From assembly GCA_902363875.1 (NCBI GenBank), contig CABJBO010000024.1:1-34479 (forward strand): DNA of 34,479 nucleotides, given 5' to 3'. Below, one piece after another: positions 8,535 through 19,314 of this stretch (position 1 is the first letter of the stretch; every line of letters starts with the position of its first letter). The position numbers and the translations under genes are program-made. The DNA is from Coriobacteriaceae bacterium. Lineage in GTDB: Bacteria > Actinomycetota > Coriobacteriia > Coriobacteriales > Coriobacteriaceae. The notes beneath the pieces are model-generated. The model was not told the DNA's origin and made no database searches. It worked only from the letters and a program-made list of their open reading frames with translations.

Positions 8535-10347
8535 GGCGCTCACCCCCTTCCGTGGCTTGAAGTGATCCGCTGGGGCCAGACGAAGACGGGGCATTTGCGC
8601 CGTCCACGACGCCCGCATCCCCCGCAAACTCCATCTGCGAGGCGTAAATCTCCTGGTAGATGCTATCGCCCGCCAGCAGCTCCTCATGCGTGCCCACGCC
8701 GTGGACACGGCCGTCGTCCAACACAATAATGCGGTCGGCATCCATGACGCTCGCAATGCGCTGGGCGATGATGAGCACGGTCGTATTGGGAATCCGAGCG
8801 ATGTGCTCGCGAATCTTAGCGTCGGTCGCCATATCGACCGCGCTGGTGGAGTCATCAAAAATGAGCACGCGCGGATGCTTGAGCAGCGTTCGCGCGATGC
8901 ACAGGCGCTGCTTCTGCCCGCCCGAGACACCGGCACCGCCCTGGCCCAACTCGCCGTCCAGCCCGCCGATGCGATCAAGGAACTCGTCCACGCACGCCGC
9001 GCGGCAAGCCGCGAGGAGCTCATTGTCCGACGCCTGTGGATTGCCCCACTGCAGGTTCTCGCGCACGGTGCCCGTGAACAGCACATTCTTTTGCAGCACA
9101 ATGCCCACGGCATCACGTAGGGTCGCGAGGTCGTAGTCGCGCACGTCGTGTCCGCCCACAAGCACGGCGCCCTCGGTGGAGTCGTACAGGCGTGCAATCA
9201 GCTGCACAAGCGAGCTCTTGCCCGAGCCCGTGCCGCCGAGGATGCCCACCGTCGAGCCGCTCTCGATGCGAAGGTCGATATGCTCGAGCACATCCTCGGC
9301 AGCATCCGCGCGGTACTTAAACGACACGTCGCGAAACTCGATGCTTCCGTCGGTCACCCCGTGCACGGCAGCGGCAGCGTCGGGCGCTTGGATAAGCGAA
9401 CGCTCGTCGAGCACCCGCGAGATGCGCTCCACGCTGGCAAGTGCGCGGGTGAGCAGCAAAAACACGTTGGAGATCATCATGAGCGAGTTCATGATCAACA
9501 GCACATAGCTCATAAAGCCCGTGAGCGAGCCCACGCCGAGCTCGCCGGCAAGGATCATGCGACCGCCGATCCACAGAATGGAAAGCGCCGCCACGTACAT
9601 CGACAGCTGAAACACCGGCAGGTTGAGCACGGCGTTGCCGAAGGTCTTCGTCGCCGTATGCGCGAGCTCGGTATTGACGGCGTCGAACTTGGCCTCCTCG
9701 TGCTCGACACGCACGTACGCCTTGACGGCGCGCACGGCGGTGAGGTCCTCCTGCACCACACCGTTGAGATGGTCCATCGAGGTCTGCAGCTGGCGGTAGA
9801 GCGGACTGACGCGATAGGTGATAACGCCCAGCACGATCGCCAGCACCGGCAGGATGATCGCGAAAACGGTGGCGAGCGGACGCGACAGCACCAGCGCATA
9901 GACCAAGCCGACGATGAGCGTCACGGGACCGCGCACCATGGGGCGAAAGCCATTGCCGATGGCATTTTGGATGACGGTGATATCGGTAGTCATGCGGGTG
10001 ACGAGCGAGCTGGCGTCGTAGTTATCCAGATTGCCAAAAGCGAGCGTCTGGATCTTGCGGTACTCCGCCTCGCGCAAGTTAGCGCCCAGCCCCGAGGCGA
10101 CGCGAGCAGACGTGCGTGCATAGCCCAAGCCAAGTACCAGCGAACATGCGGCGCATACCAACATATACGTGCCCTGCAACAGCATGTAGTTGATGTCGCC
10201 CGCGGGAACGCCCACGTCGATGATATTTGCCATGATGACCGGGATAAACAGCTCGAGCGCCGTCTCGGCCGTCACAAAGAACACGCCGAGTATGGCATCG
10301 CGGCGGTATGCCCCCAGATAGGAAAACAAAATCTTGAGATTGCGCAC
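8527..10347 (-). CDS. ABC exporter subunit with degenerate ATPase site
   Basis: This 606-residue half-transporter is the partner of the gene at 6636-8534. It has six membrane helices (about residues 15-310), Walker A GGTGSGKSS, and signature SGGQKQR. Walker B reads VLIFDDSTSAVD, with Asp in place of the catalytic Glu, and the switch histidine is replaced by Gln (IAQRIAS). Both changes are the hallmark of the non-hydrolysing site in heterodimeric exporters, so this is the regulatory half rather than a broken gene. The start codon is GTG, preceded by GGGGGA nine bases upstream. A divergent MATE gene starts about 260 bases away, and the two may share a control region. Confidence 0.9.
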   Translation of the reverse strand: MRNLKILFSYLGAYRRDAILGVFFVTAETALELFIPVIMANIIDVGVPAGDINYMLLQGTYMLVCAACSLVLGLGYARTSARVASGLGANLREAEYRKIQTLAFGNLDNYDASSLVTRMTTDITVIQNAIGNGFRPMVRGPVTLIVGLVYALVLSRPLATVFAIILPVLAIVLGVITYRVSPLYRQLQTSMDHLNGVVQEDLTAVRAVKAYVRVEHEEAKFDAVNTELAHTATKTFGNAVLNLPVFQLSMYVAALSILWIGGRMILAGELGVGSLTGFMSYVLLIMNSLMMISNVFLLLTRALASVERISRVLDERSLIQAPDAAAAVHGVTDGSIEFRDVSFKYRADAAEDVLEHIDLRIESGSTVGILGGTGSGKSSLVQLIARLYDSTEGAVLVGGHDVRDYDLATLRDAVGIVLQKNVLFTGTVRENLQWGNPQASDNELLAACRAACVDEFLDRIGGLDGELGQGGAGVSGGQKQRLCIARTLLKHPRVLIFDDSTSAVDMATDAKIREHIARIPNTTVLIIAQRIASVMDADRIIVLDDGRVHGVGTHEELLAGDSIYQEIYASQMEFAGDAGVVDGANAPSSSGPSGSLQATEGGERHA

Positions 10348-10536
10348 GCAGGTTCATCCCCCATCAAACGTTGTTCGCAAACCCAGGTATTATGGCGCGC
10401 CGTGCATCGGTGTCAAGTGCTCCGAAATCGATTTCTGCAAGGCTAGTGCAGGCGCCAAGCTCGCAGGACGCGCCCCTGTATTCAATTGGAAATGAACGCG
10501 AGCGTGACTTTTTTCTCCCCGCCGCCAACACAAACC

Positions 10537-10557
10537 TTGACTCTACAATCGTTGTAG
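10537..10557 (+). promoter_or_regulatory. Palindromic operator candidate upstream of the MATE gene
   Basis: CTACAATCGTTGTAG (10543-10557) is a perfect dyad (6-bp arms, 3-base centre) immediately after a -35-like TTGACT (10537-10542). A repressor bound there would block the promoter. The -10 is not convincing. It is about 50 bases upstream of the MATE start and could also affect the divergent ABC operon. The similar arms GTTGTAG / CTACAAC occur at 20412-20434 with wider spacing. Confidence 0.4.
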
Positions 10558-10607
10558 GGTTTTCACTACACTGGTACGTAAACAGACCAAGCCAGAAAGC
10601 CCCGCCC

Positions 10608-11954
10608 ATGGAACACGACCTCACACGCGGCAATGTCCTTAAGACCATCGCGGTCTTTGCCCTGCCCTATATGCTCTCGTACTTTTTGCAGATGCTCTAC
10701 GGCATGGCCGATCTGTACATGATGGGGCAGTTTAGCGGCGCCGCCGGCATCACCGCCGTGGGCAACGGCGCGCAGACGCTCTACATCATCACCGTGACGC
10801 TCGTAGGCCTGGCCATGGGAACGACGGCCATCGTCGGCCACGCCGTGGGCTCGCGCCGCTTCGACCGCGCCGAGACCGCCATCGGCAACACCATCACGCT
10901 CTTTATGGGTGTCTCGGTGGTGCTGGCCGCTGTCCTGCTCGCACTGTGTCCGCAGATTGTGGCACTCATTGGCACGCCGGCCGAGGCAGTCGAAGGCACC
11001 GCCGCCTACCTGCGTATCTGCTTTATCGGCATTCCCTTTATCGCCGCGTACAACATCCTCTCGGCCATCTTTCGCGGCCTAGGCGATTCGCGCTCGCCCA
11101 TGTACGTGATTGGCGTGGCATGCATCATCAATATCGCGCTTGATTATCTGTTTATCGGCCACATGGGGCTCGGCCCCGTGGGCGCGGCGCTCGGCACGGT
11201 AATCGCCCAGACGGCCAGCGTTGCCCTCGCGCTCGTGTGGCTCAAGAGCCGCCGCACGAACATCCACGTTAAGCGCAGCGACCTGCGCCCTCAGCCCGAG
11301 GTGCTCGGCAGCATTCTTAAGATCGGCGTGCCCGTGGCCGTGCAGGACGGCTGCATCCAGGTGGCGTTTATGTTCATCACCGTCATCGCCAACCACCGCG
11401 GTCTAGTCGACGCCGCCGCCGTGGGCCTGGTCGAAAAGATGATCAGCTTTTTGTTCATTGTGCCGAGTTCCATGGGCGCTACCGTCAGCGCACTCACGGC
11501 GCAAAACGCCGGCGCGGGCAAGGGCGACCGCGCGCGTCAGGTACTCAAGGACGCCATGACGATCTCGGTGGTGTACGGCTGCCTGATCACGGTGCTGATG
11601 TGGCTGGTGGCACCGGCGTTTATCGGCTTTTTTGCCAAGGACCCCGCGGTGGTCACCGCCGGTACTGGCTATATGCACAGTTTTATTTTCGACGCGATTT
11701 TTGCCGGCATCCACATTTGCTTTAGCGGCTTTTTCGCTGCGTATGGCAAGAGTTACATCGGCTTTGCGCACAACGTACTGGCCGTGGTGCTCATTCGCGT
11801 ACCCGGCGCATGGCTGCTGTCGAACGCCTATTCCGACACGCTGTTCCCCATGGGTATCGCCTCGCCGTGCGGGTCGATTCTGTCGGCGGCCATCTGCGTG
11901 ATTGCATTTACCGTGCTCAACCGCCGCGGAGCTTTTGACAAACTGGTGGCGTAG
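10608..11954 (+). CDS. MATE-family multidrug/metabolite efflux transporter
   Basis: This 448-residue inner-membrane protein has about twelve transmembrane segments in two homologous halves, and belongs to the MATE/NorM-DinF superfamily. These are Na+ or H+ coupled antiporters exporting organic cations and drugs. The N-terminus (MEHDLTRGNVLKT, then a hydrophobic LPYMLSYFLQ stretch) is typical of Gram-positive MATE proteins. An upstream in-frame TTG would add 79 hydrophilic residues and read through the putative operator, so I chose the ATG at 10608; its ribosome binding site is weak. A terminator follows at 12009. Substrate unknown. Confidence 0.9.
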   Translation: MEHDLTRGNVLKTIAVFALPYMLSYFLQMLYGMADLYMMGQFSGAAGITAVGNGAQTLYIITVTLVGLAMGTTAIVGHAVGSRRFDRAETAIGNTITLFMGVSVVLAAVLLALCPQIVALIGTPAEAVEGTAAYLRICFIGIPFIAAYNILSAIFRGLGDSRSPMYVIGVACIINIALDYLFIGHMGLGPVGAALGTVIAQTASVALALVWLKSRRTNIHVKRSDLRPQPEVLGSILKIGVPVAVQDGCIQVAFMFITVIANHRGLVDAAAVGLVEKMISFLFIVPSSMGATVSALTAQNAGAGKGDRARQVLKDAMTISVVYGCLITVLMWLVAPAFIGFFAKDPAVVTAGTGYMHSFIFDAIFAGIHICFSGFFAAYGKSYIGFAHNVLAVVLIRVPGAWLLSNAYSDTLFPMGIASPCGSILSAAICVIAFTVLNRRGAFDKLVA

Positions 11955-12008
11955 CGAGGCGACGCGAAATCGCCCTCATCGACGACATCATCAGCGACGA
12001 CCCCAGGA

Positions 12009-12050
12009 GAACCGCCATGTCGAGGACATCCCCCGATATGGCGGTTTTAC
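12009..12050 (+). terminator. Terminator of the MATE gene
   Basis: ACCGCCAT (12011-12018) pairs with ATGGCGGT (12038-12045), with further pairs inside, and is followed by TTTTAC. It overlaps the 3' end of the convergent PIN-domain gene. Confidence 0.75.
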
Positions 12051-12469
12051 TCCTCCGGGATCGGAAACGCCCGGATGAACTCTGCGGGCGAGAAGGTCTT
12101 GATGGTCGAGCGCACAAAAGCGGCGCGGTCGCGTGTGATGATAAAGTCCACACCGGCACGCTCGGCCATCGCACGGATACAGCCGTCCTCAAAGTCCGGC
12201 TCATCGGAATAGGCGGAGGTAAAACAAGCTTCTTGGTCGAGAGGCTCTAGCGAGTAGCTCTTAAGGCAGTCGCGCACCACATCGCGGGCGCGCGCCTCGC
12301 CGGCCTGTTTAGTGAGAATGTAATACGCGTCCTTGAGAGAGCAGGCCGAAACAACGCCCTCGATAAGCCCCACGTCAACAAGCCCCTTGATGGTTTGCGC
12401 CGCCCCATGCTCCGGCCGACCCGAAAGCACGCAATCGAGCAGAAAATTGGTATCGAGAAAAGCCCTCAT
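12047..12469 (-). CDS. PIN-domain toxin of a type II toxin-antitoxin pair
   Basis: This 140-residue protein is a PIN-domain ribonuclease, the fold of VapC toxins that cleave tRNA, rRNA or mRNA. Acidic residues expected of the metal site are visible: Asp6 in FLDTNFLLD, an Asp in SLKDAYY, and a C-terminal pair in DFEDGC and ITRD. Length is normal for the family. The start overlaps the stop of the upstream antitoxin by four bases (ATGA), typical of coupled toxin-antitoxin operons. Chromosomal toxin-antitoxin pairs are often mobile, but nothing else mobile surrounds this one. Confidence 0.85.
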   Translation of the reverse strand: MRAFLDTNFLLDCVLSGRPEHGAAQTIKGLVDVGLIEGVVSACSLKDAYYILTKQAGEARARDVVRDCLKSYSLEPLDQEACFTSAYSDEPDFEDGCIRAMAERAGVDFIITRDRAAFVRSTIKTFSPAEFIRAFPIPEE

Positions 12470-12858
12470 AGGTAGCGCTCCCTCGCGACGCGCTTTTCAT
12501 CTTCAACCGTCATCGTATCGAGCGGCGTTCCTTTGGGCATTTTGGCTACGATATCGAGATACTCCTGGTAGTCCTCATCCTCCGCGAGCATCTCGTGAAT
12601 CTCCTTCCAGGTGATCTTGGGATGCCACATCGTACCCACGTCGCGCTTGGGCTTGTCCGAGCCGCGCGTCGGCTTTGCACCCCCGCGCTCCTGGGCAGCG
12701 TCATATTCCACTGCAACCGGGCCTTGATAGTCGAGCGGCACGATCTTGAACAACGGCTTGCTCCGCTTGAAGACCACAACCTCCTCGCCCTCATTGGCAA
12801 CCTTTTCGGCCACCTGCGTAAGGTTTTGGCGCAGCTCCGAAAATGCGACAGTAACCAT
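12466..12858 (-). CDS. Phd/YefM-type antitoxin
   Basis: This 130-residue protein starts with the Phd/YefM DNA-binding fold: VTVAFSELRQNLTQVAEKVANEGEEVVVFKRSKP, with conserved positions within the first 50 residues. The remaining 80 residues are charged and probably wrap the toxin; they make the protein longer than the usual 80-90 residues. I chose the ATG at 12858, which has GAGGAG five bases upstream, over one six codons earlier. It is first in the operon with the PIN toxin. The upstream palindrome at 12894-12925 overlaps a TATACT -10 and is the likely autoregulatory operator. Confidence 0.8.
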   Translation of the reverse strand: MVTVAFSELRQNLTQVAEKVANEGEEVVVFKRSKPLFKIVPLDYQGPVAVEYDAAQERGGAKPTRGSDKPKRDVGTMWHPKITWKEIHEMLAEDEDYQEYLDIVAKMPKGTPLDTMTVEDEKRVARERYL

Positions 12859-12893
12859 AACGGCTCCTCTCAACATGTATCTTCACTGCTAAG

Positions 12894-12925
12894 TATACAC
12901 GTTAATGTTAATGTTAACGTGTATA
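12894..12925 (-). promoter_or_regulatory. Palindromic operator over the toxin-antitoxin promoter
   Basis: TATACACGTTAA (12894-12905) and TTAACGTGTATA (12914-12925) are perfect 12-bp arms around TGTTAATG. On the minus strand one arm contains TATACT, a good -10 for the antitoxin gene about 35 bases downstream. This is the expected layout for repression by the antitoxin-toxin complex. Confidence 0.7.
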
Positions 12926-12963
12926 AAAGCCTATCGGAAAGCATCACACTTTCCGATAGGCTT
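12921..12963 (-). terminator. Terminator of ligA
   Basis: AGCCTATCGGAAAG pairs perfectly with CTTTCCGATAGGCT (14 bp, 7-base loop). On the minus strand the stem is followed by TTTTAT. Its end touches the toxin-antitoxin operator, so ligA termination and the next promoter are packed together. Confidence 0.85.
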
Positions 12964-12983
12964 TCCATTTGATTATCGGCGCC

Positions 12984-15332
<2,349 letters not shown>

Positions 15333-15397
15333 TTAAACCATGCCCTTGCCGTTTCTAAATGATCCGTTTTCCTCCGTCTCCAAGGGATCATCGCGAA

Positions 15398-15434
15398 AAG
15401 AGGGGCTGTCCCGCGCTGGCGGAACAGCCCCTCT
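15398..15434 (-). terminator. Terminator of the HtrA-type protease gene
   Basis: AGAGGGGCTGT pairs with ACAGCCCCTCT, and on the minus strand the stem is followed by TTTTCG. It lies about 30 bases past the protease stop codon. Confidence 0.85.
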
Positions 15435-15460
15435 GGCTTCGGCATGTGCGAAACGGCTCG

Positions 15461-16921
15461 TTAGAAACCCTGACCGTTGCCCTGACCCTGACCTTGCTGG
15501 CCCAGCAGCTCCTCCAGGTACTGGCGCAGCTGCTCGTCGGTAATACCGCCGTTGCCGGTGTCGGTCGAACTGTCGTCCTGCTGCTGGTTCTGCAGCTCCT
15601 CGTCGGAGCCCAGCTCGACGGTGACCTTCTTCTCTTCCTTGCCGCGCATGAGCGTGATCTCGACCTTCTCGCCCACCTCGTGGCTGCGCAGCGCGATGAT
15701 CAGGCCGTCGGCGCTCGAAATCTCATCGTCGCCCAGCTTGGTGATGACGTCGCCCTCCTGGATGCCGGCCTTGGCGGCGGGTCCGTCCTCAACGACGCTT
15801 GCCACATAGGCACCGCTATCGGTGCTCAGCTTGTTGGTGCGGGCGTTGAGCGCGTTGACGCTCGAAAGCGTGGCGCCCAGGTACGGGTGCACCGGCGTCT
15901 TACCGCCGATGATCTGGTCGGCAATGTTCTTGGCGTAGTTAACCGGAATGGCAAAACCCACGCCCGAGCTGGAGCCCGAGTAGCTCTCGATAAGCGAGTT
16001 GATACCCACAAGCTCGCCGTTGTCGTTGACGAGCGCGCCACCGGAGTTGCCCGGGTTGATGGCGGCATCGGTCTGGATCATGTTGGCATAGATGGTATTA
16101 CCGCTGGTAGAGCTCATGGCCGTGGAGCGGTAGAGCGCCGACACGATGCCCGTGGAGACAGACTGCTCGTTGCCGAACGGCGAGCCGATCGCCATGACCC
16201 ACTCGCCCACGTTGAGCTTGGAAGAGTCACCAATCTCGATCGGCGTGAGCTTGGAGGCGTCGGCGTCCTTGAGCTTGATGACGGCCAGGTCGCTCGAGGC
16301 GTCGTTGCCCACGAACTCGGCCTCGTAGGTAGTGCCGTCGTCCATGGTAACCACGTACTGGTCATAGCCATCGACCACGTGGTTGTTGGTAAGGATGTGG
16401 CCCTCGGTATCGAGCACCACGCCCGAACCGACGCTGCCCGAGTTGTCCGACTCGTCGGCAGACTGCGAAAGCGAGCCATTCTGGCCACCGCTCGAAGTGG
16501 CGGTAATGGAAACCACGGAGGGCAACGCCTTGGCAGAAACGGCCTCGGCCAGCGTGGTGTCCTCGGAATCAATCGTAATCTTTTGCGTCGATGAACCCGA
16601 AGCACCCGCCGTCACGGCATTCTTTCCGCCGCCAATGTTGAGCGTGCCGCTCATGATGAGTGCGATGACCAGCAGGGCACCGCAGGCGCAGCCGGCAAGC
16701 GCCGTAATAAAGATCGGCAGCTTTTTGGTCTTGGTCTTGACCACTGTGTGCTTGTTTACAACCTGCTGGCTGCCCAGCGGCTTGCCGGTCTGCGTGTCGT
16801 AGGCTTGCACGTAGGGAATGTTGCTGTCGGCAGGCGTCGACTCCACCTGCACGCGCGGCTGCTGCTGAGTCTCGCCGGCGTTGCCCGCGTCCTGGGGACG
16901 CTGGGAATCGTTCTCGCTCAT
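15461..16921 (-). CDS. HtrA/DegP-type membrane-anchored serine protease with PDZ domain
   Basis: This 486-residue protein is an S1C protease that degrades misfolded proteins outside the membrane. A cytoplasmic hydrophilic stretch (about 60 residues) leads to one transmembrane helix (about 65-90, ITALAGCACGALLVIALIM). The trypsin-like domain has His in LTNNHVVDG, Asp in SSDLAVIKL and Ser in NPGNSGGALV. A C-terminal PDZ domain follows (PYLGATL to VTVELG), ending in a Gln/Gly-rich tail. I chose the ATG at 16921, with AAAGGA eight bases upstream, over one 13 codons earlier. It is monocistronic between two hairpins. Confidence 0.93.
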   Translation of the reverse strand: MSENDSQRPQDAGNAGETQQQPRVQVESTPADSNIPYVQAYDTQTGKPLGSQQVVNKHTVVKTKTKKLPIFITALAGCACGALLVIALIMSGTLNIGGGKNAVTAGASGSSTQKITIDSEDTTLAEAVSAKALPSVVSITATSSGGQNGSLSQSADESDNSGSVGSGVVLDTEGHILTNNHVVDGYDQYVVTMDDGTTYEAEFVGNDASSDLAVIKLKDADASKLTPIEIGDSSKLNVGEWVMAIGSPFGNEQSVSTGIVSALYRSTAMSSTSGNTIYANMIQTDAAINPGNSGGALVNDNGELVGINSLIESYSGSSSGVGFAIPVNYAKNIADQIIGGKTPVHPYLGATLSSVNALNARTNKLSTDSGAYVASVVEDGPAAKAGIQEGDVITKLGDDEISSADGLIIALRSHEVGEKVEITLMRGKEEKKVTVELGSDEELQNQQQDDSSTDTGNGGITDEQLRQYLEELLGQQGQGQGNGQGF

Positions 16922-16943
16922 GGCTGCGATCCTTTCGTCAAAT

Positions 16944-16974
16944 AACCAAAGGCCCGCCAAACATGTGGCGGGCC
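16944..16974 (-). terminator. Hairpin between the GlnR-like and protease genes
   Basis: GGCCCGCCA pairs with TGGCGGGCC around a six-base loop. On the minus strand it is followed by TTTGGTTATTTG, a poor T run. It could end read-through from the glnA / GlnR-like unit, or sit in the protease 5' region. Confidence 0.5.
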
Positions 16975-17087
16975 ATCATTGTTCACGTTGAGTTGTACCC
17001 CAATATGCGGGCGTACGTGTACGAGAACGCAATCTTTTAGGAAGGCTTAAGTTCTGCTGCAAACTCGAAAGGAGCCCGCACCTGCGT

Positions 17088-17125
17088 CAAAACCACCACA
17101 AAGGTGTCTGTCCCCTTTGTGGTGG
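17088..17125 (-). terminator. Family A hairpin repeat, terminator of the glnA / GlnR-like unit
   Basis: CCACCACAAAGG (17093-17104) pairs perfectly with CCTTTGTGGTGG (17114-17125). On the minus strand it is followed by TTTTG, five bases past the regulator stop codon. Confidence 0.7.
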
Positions 17126-17129
17126 AAAT

Positions 17130-17792
17130 CTAGTCCTTAAACAGATAGCCCACGCCGCGGACGGTGGTGATGTGCGCCGCGATCTGCGGGCCCACCTTGG
17201 AGCGGATGCGTCGGATGTGCACGTCGACGGTACGCGTGCCGCCGCAGTACTCAAAGCCCCATACGCGGTGCAGCAGCACCTCGCGGCTGTAGGCACGGTT
17301 GGGATGCGTCGCCAAAAAGCTCAGCAGCGAGTACTCCATCAGCGTCAGGTCGATGGGCTCGTTATCGAGCGTCACCTGGTAGGTAGCCAGGTTGATCTCG
17401 AGGTTATCGATATTGAGCACATCGTCGGCGGTGACGGTCTCCTCCTCGCCCATCAGGCGCTGCGCGCGAGCCTTGAGCTCGTTGGGTGTCGCCGTTGGGC
17501 ATACAAAGTCGGCATGCGCGTGATTCGGCAGGCGCAGGGTGCCGAGCGCCTCGTCGTCGACGATCACCAGCATGGGGACACCGCCGCGATCGTCAAGCCA
17601 CTTGGCAATCTGATCGATGCGGTCGCTGCGGATGCCATCGGAATCGAGGATCAGCAGGTCAAAGTCATGCGCCGCAGTCGGCGAATCGGGAGTGGCCAGG
17701 CTCACCTCGACACCCAGGGTGGTCGTCAGGCTGCGGGCAAACTCGTGGAAGCGCGTCGTGCGCGCCATGAACAGGGCACTCTTTTCGGACAT
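17130..17792 (-). CDS. GlnR-like orphan OmpR/PhoB-family regulator
   Basis: This 220-residue protein has a C-terminal winged helix (about 125-220). Its LLHRVWGFEYCGGTRTVDVH stretch and VRGVGYLF end closely match the GlnR type known from actinobacteria. The N-terminal receiver is degenerate. It has a DLLILDSDG strand where the phosphoacceptor Asp would be, but the acidic pocket at the start is not visible, and the usual Lys is not where expected. GlnR of actinomycetes works without phosphorylation and controls nitrogen genes. The gene lies 50 bases downstream of glnA on the same strand, which supports a nitrogen role. I chose the ATG at 17792 with GGAGG five bases upstream. No histidine kinase is nearby. 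Confidence 0.8.
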   Translation of the reverse strand: MSEKSALFMARTTRFHEFARSLTTTLGVEVSLATPDSPTAAHDFDLLILDSDGIRSDRIDQIAKWLDDRGGVPMLVIVDDEALGTLRLPNHAHADFVCPTATPNELKARAQRLMGEEETVTADDVLNIDNLEINLATYQVTLDNEPIDLTLMEYSLLSFLATHPNRAYSREVLLHRVWGFEYCGGTRTVDVHIRRIRSKVGPQIAAHITTVRGVGYLFKD

Positions 17793-17842
17793 ATCGGCCT
17801 CCAAAGAAATGAGCTCAATCGTACTGGAACAAGCCAGCGCGA

Positions 17843-19180
17843 TTAGGAGTTCGCCAGGTAGTGCTTGATCTCCCACTCGGTGATCGTAGACTCAAACTTA
17901 TGCCACTCGTCGCGCTTCTTTTTGAGGAAGAAGCTGTGGATGTGCTCGCCGAGAGCATCCTTCATAAACTGCGAGTCCTCAAACACGTCGAGCGCCTCTT
18001 TGAGCGAGCGCGGCAGCGGCGCGTAGCCGGCCTCGACCATCTGACGGTCGGTAAGCTTGAGCGTCTCGGCCGTGGCCTCGGGCGGGAGTTCCAGCTTGCG
18101 CTCGATGCCGTCCAGACCAGCCGCCAGCGTGACGGCGTTGACCAGATACGGGTTGGCCATGGGGTCGGGACTGCGCAGCTCGATGCGCGTGGACAGCGGC
18201 TTGCCGGGCTTGTAGACCGGGATGCGGACCATACTCGCGCGGTTGCGCAGGCCCCACGTGGCGTACTGCGGCACGGAGTCGCCACCCGTGGTGATGCGCT
18301 TGTACGAGTTGACCGTGGGGTTGGTGATGGCGCTAATCTCGCGCGCGTGCGCTAAGATGCCGGCCATGTAGTGCTTGGCGATTTCGGAGAGGTGGTACTT
18401 CTCGTCGTCCTCGCCCCAAAAGACGTTGTTGCCGTCGTGGTCGAACAGCGACTGATGCAAAAACATGGCGCTGCCGTCCTCGCCCGCCAACGGCTTGGGC
18501 ATAAAGGAAGCGTGGCAACCGCTCTCGTAGGCCTGCTGCTTAATGATGAGCTTGGCCGTGGTGACGGCGTCGGACATGCTCAGGGCCTCGGCGTGACGCA
18601 AGCTCATGCCGTGCTGCGAGCGGCCGGCGGCGTGGAAGGTGTACTCCACGGGCACGGACATCTTCTCGAGCGTGAGGACCGTGTTGCGACGCAGGTCGCG
18701 GGCGGCATCGCTCACCGAAAGATCGAAGTAGCCCACGTTGTCGAGCGGCTCGGGGGTGTGCTCGTCGGGGAAGTAGTAATACTCCAGCTCGGCACCCACG
18801 TTAAGCAGATAGCCAGCCTTCTCGGCCTTGCGAAACATGCGGCGCAGGGCGTCGCGCGGGTCGCCGGCGAAGGGCTTGCGATCGGGAGTACACACGTCGC
18901 AGAAAACGCGTGCAACGCCGTTATGGCTCGGGCGCCACGGCAGGATTTGGAAGGTCGAGGCATCGGGGAACGCCAGCATGTCGGCTTCCTCGGGCGTGGC
19001 AAAGCCCTCGATGGCCGAGCCGTCAAAGCCAATACCCTCCTCAAAAGCGACCTCGAGGTCCTCAGGGCTAATGGCAAAGTTCTTGAGGCGGCCGAGAATG
19101 TCGACAAACCACAGACGCACAAAGCGGATGTCACGCTGCTCTACGGAGCGGAGTACGTAATCGATGTTCTGCTGGTTCAT
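17843..19180 (-). CDS. glnA: Glutamine synthetase, type I alpha
   Basis: This 445-residue enzyme makes glutamine from glutamate, ammonia and ATP. Conserved blocks are visible: GFDGSAIEGF near residue 50, the catalytic-domain metal ligands in GAELEYYYF near 133, the NPTVNSYKR ATP loop near 285, and RIELRSPDPMANPY near 340. The length and the absence of the extended region carrying the adenylylation tyrosine place it in the GSI-alpha group. That group is controlled by feedback and by transcription, not by GlnE. GGGGAG stands four bases before the ATG. It is followed by the GlnR-like gene, likely in one operon. A direct repeat of TATCGCAG lies at about 19222-19241 in the upstream region. Confidence 0.96.
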   Translation of the reverse strand: MNQQNIDYVLRSVEQRDIRFVRLWFVDILGRLKNFAISPEDLEVAFEEGIGFDGSAIEGFATPEEADMLAFPDASTFQILPWRPSHNGVARVFCDVCTPDRKPFAGDPRDALRRMFRKAEKAGYLLNVGAELEYYYFPDEHTPEPLDNVGYFDLSVSDAARDLRRNTVLTLEKMSVPVEYTFHAAGRSQHGMSLRHAEALSMSDAVTTAKLIIKQQAYESGCHASFMPKPLAGEDGSAMFLHQSLFDHDGNNVFWGEDDEKYHLSEIAKHYMAGILAHAREISAITNPTVNSYKRITTGGDSVPQYATWGLRNRASMVRIPVYKPGKPLSTRIELRSPDPMANPYLVNAVTLAAGLDGIERKLELPPEATAETLKLTDRQMVEAGYAPLPRSLKEALDVFEDSQFMKDALGEHIHSFFLKKKRDEWHKFESTITEWEIKHYLANS

Positions 19181-19314
19181 GTCGCTCCCCTTTCTTTCGG
19201 GCGGGTTTCGACTGGTCTATATCGCAGATACTATCGCAGAAAAATGTTTCCGCAGGGTTAAAGCGTATCAAGCGCTCAAAAAACGTGTGCGAACAGGCAG
19301 TTGCGAACGAGTAG

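Noticed and set aside
8535..9197. N-terminal extension of the second ABC gene to 9197
   Set aside because: The added residues are a frame-shifted shadow of the upstream ABC gene; the ATG at 8534 with the 8-base overlap gives a normal family length.
10371..10607. TTG start adding 79 residues to the MATE protein
   Set aside because: The extension is hydrophilic, unlike MATE N-termini, and would read through the palindromic operator.
12047..12858. Wider mobile island around the toxin-antitoxin genes
   Set aside because: The flanking MATE and ligA genes look native, and no integrase, transposase or attachment repeats were seen.
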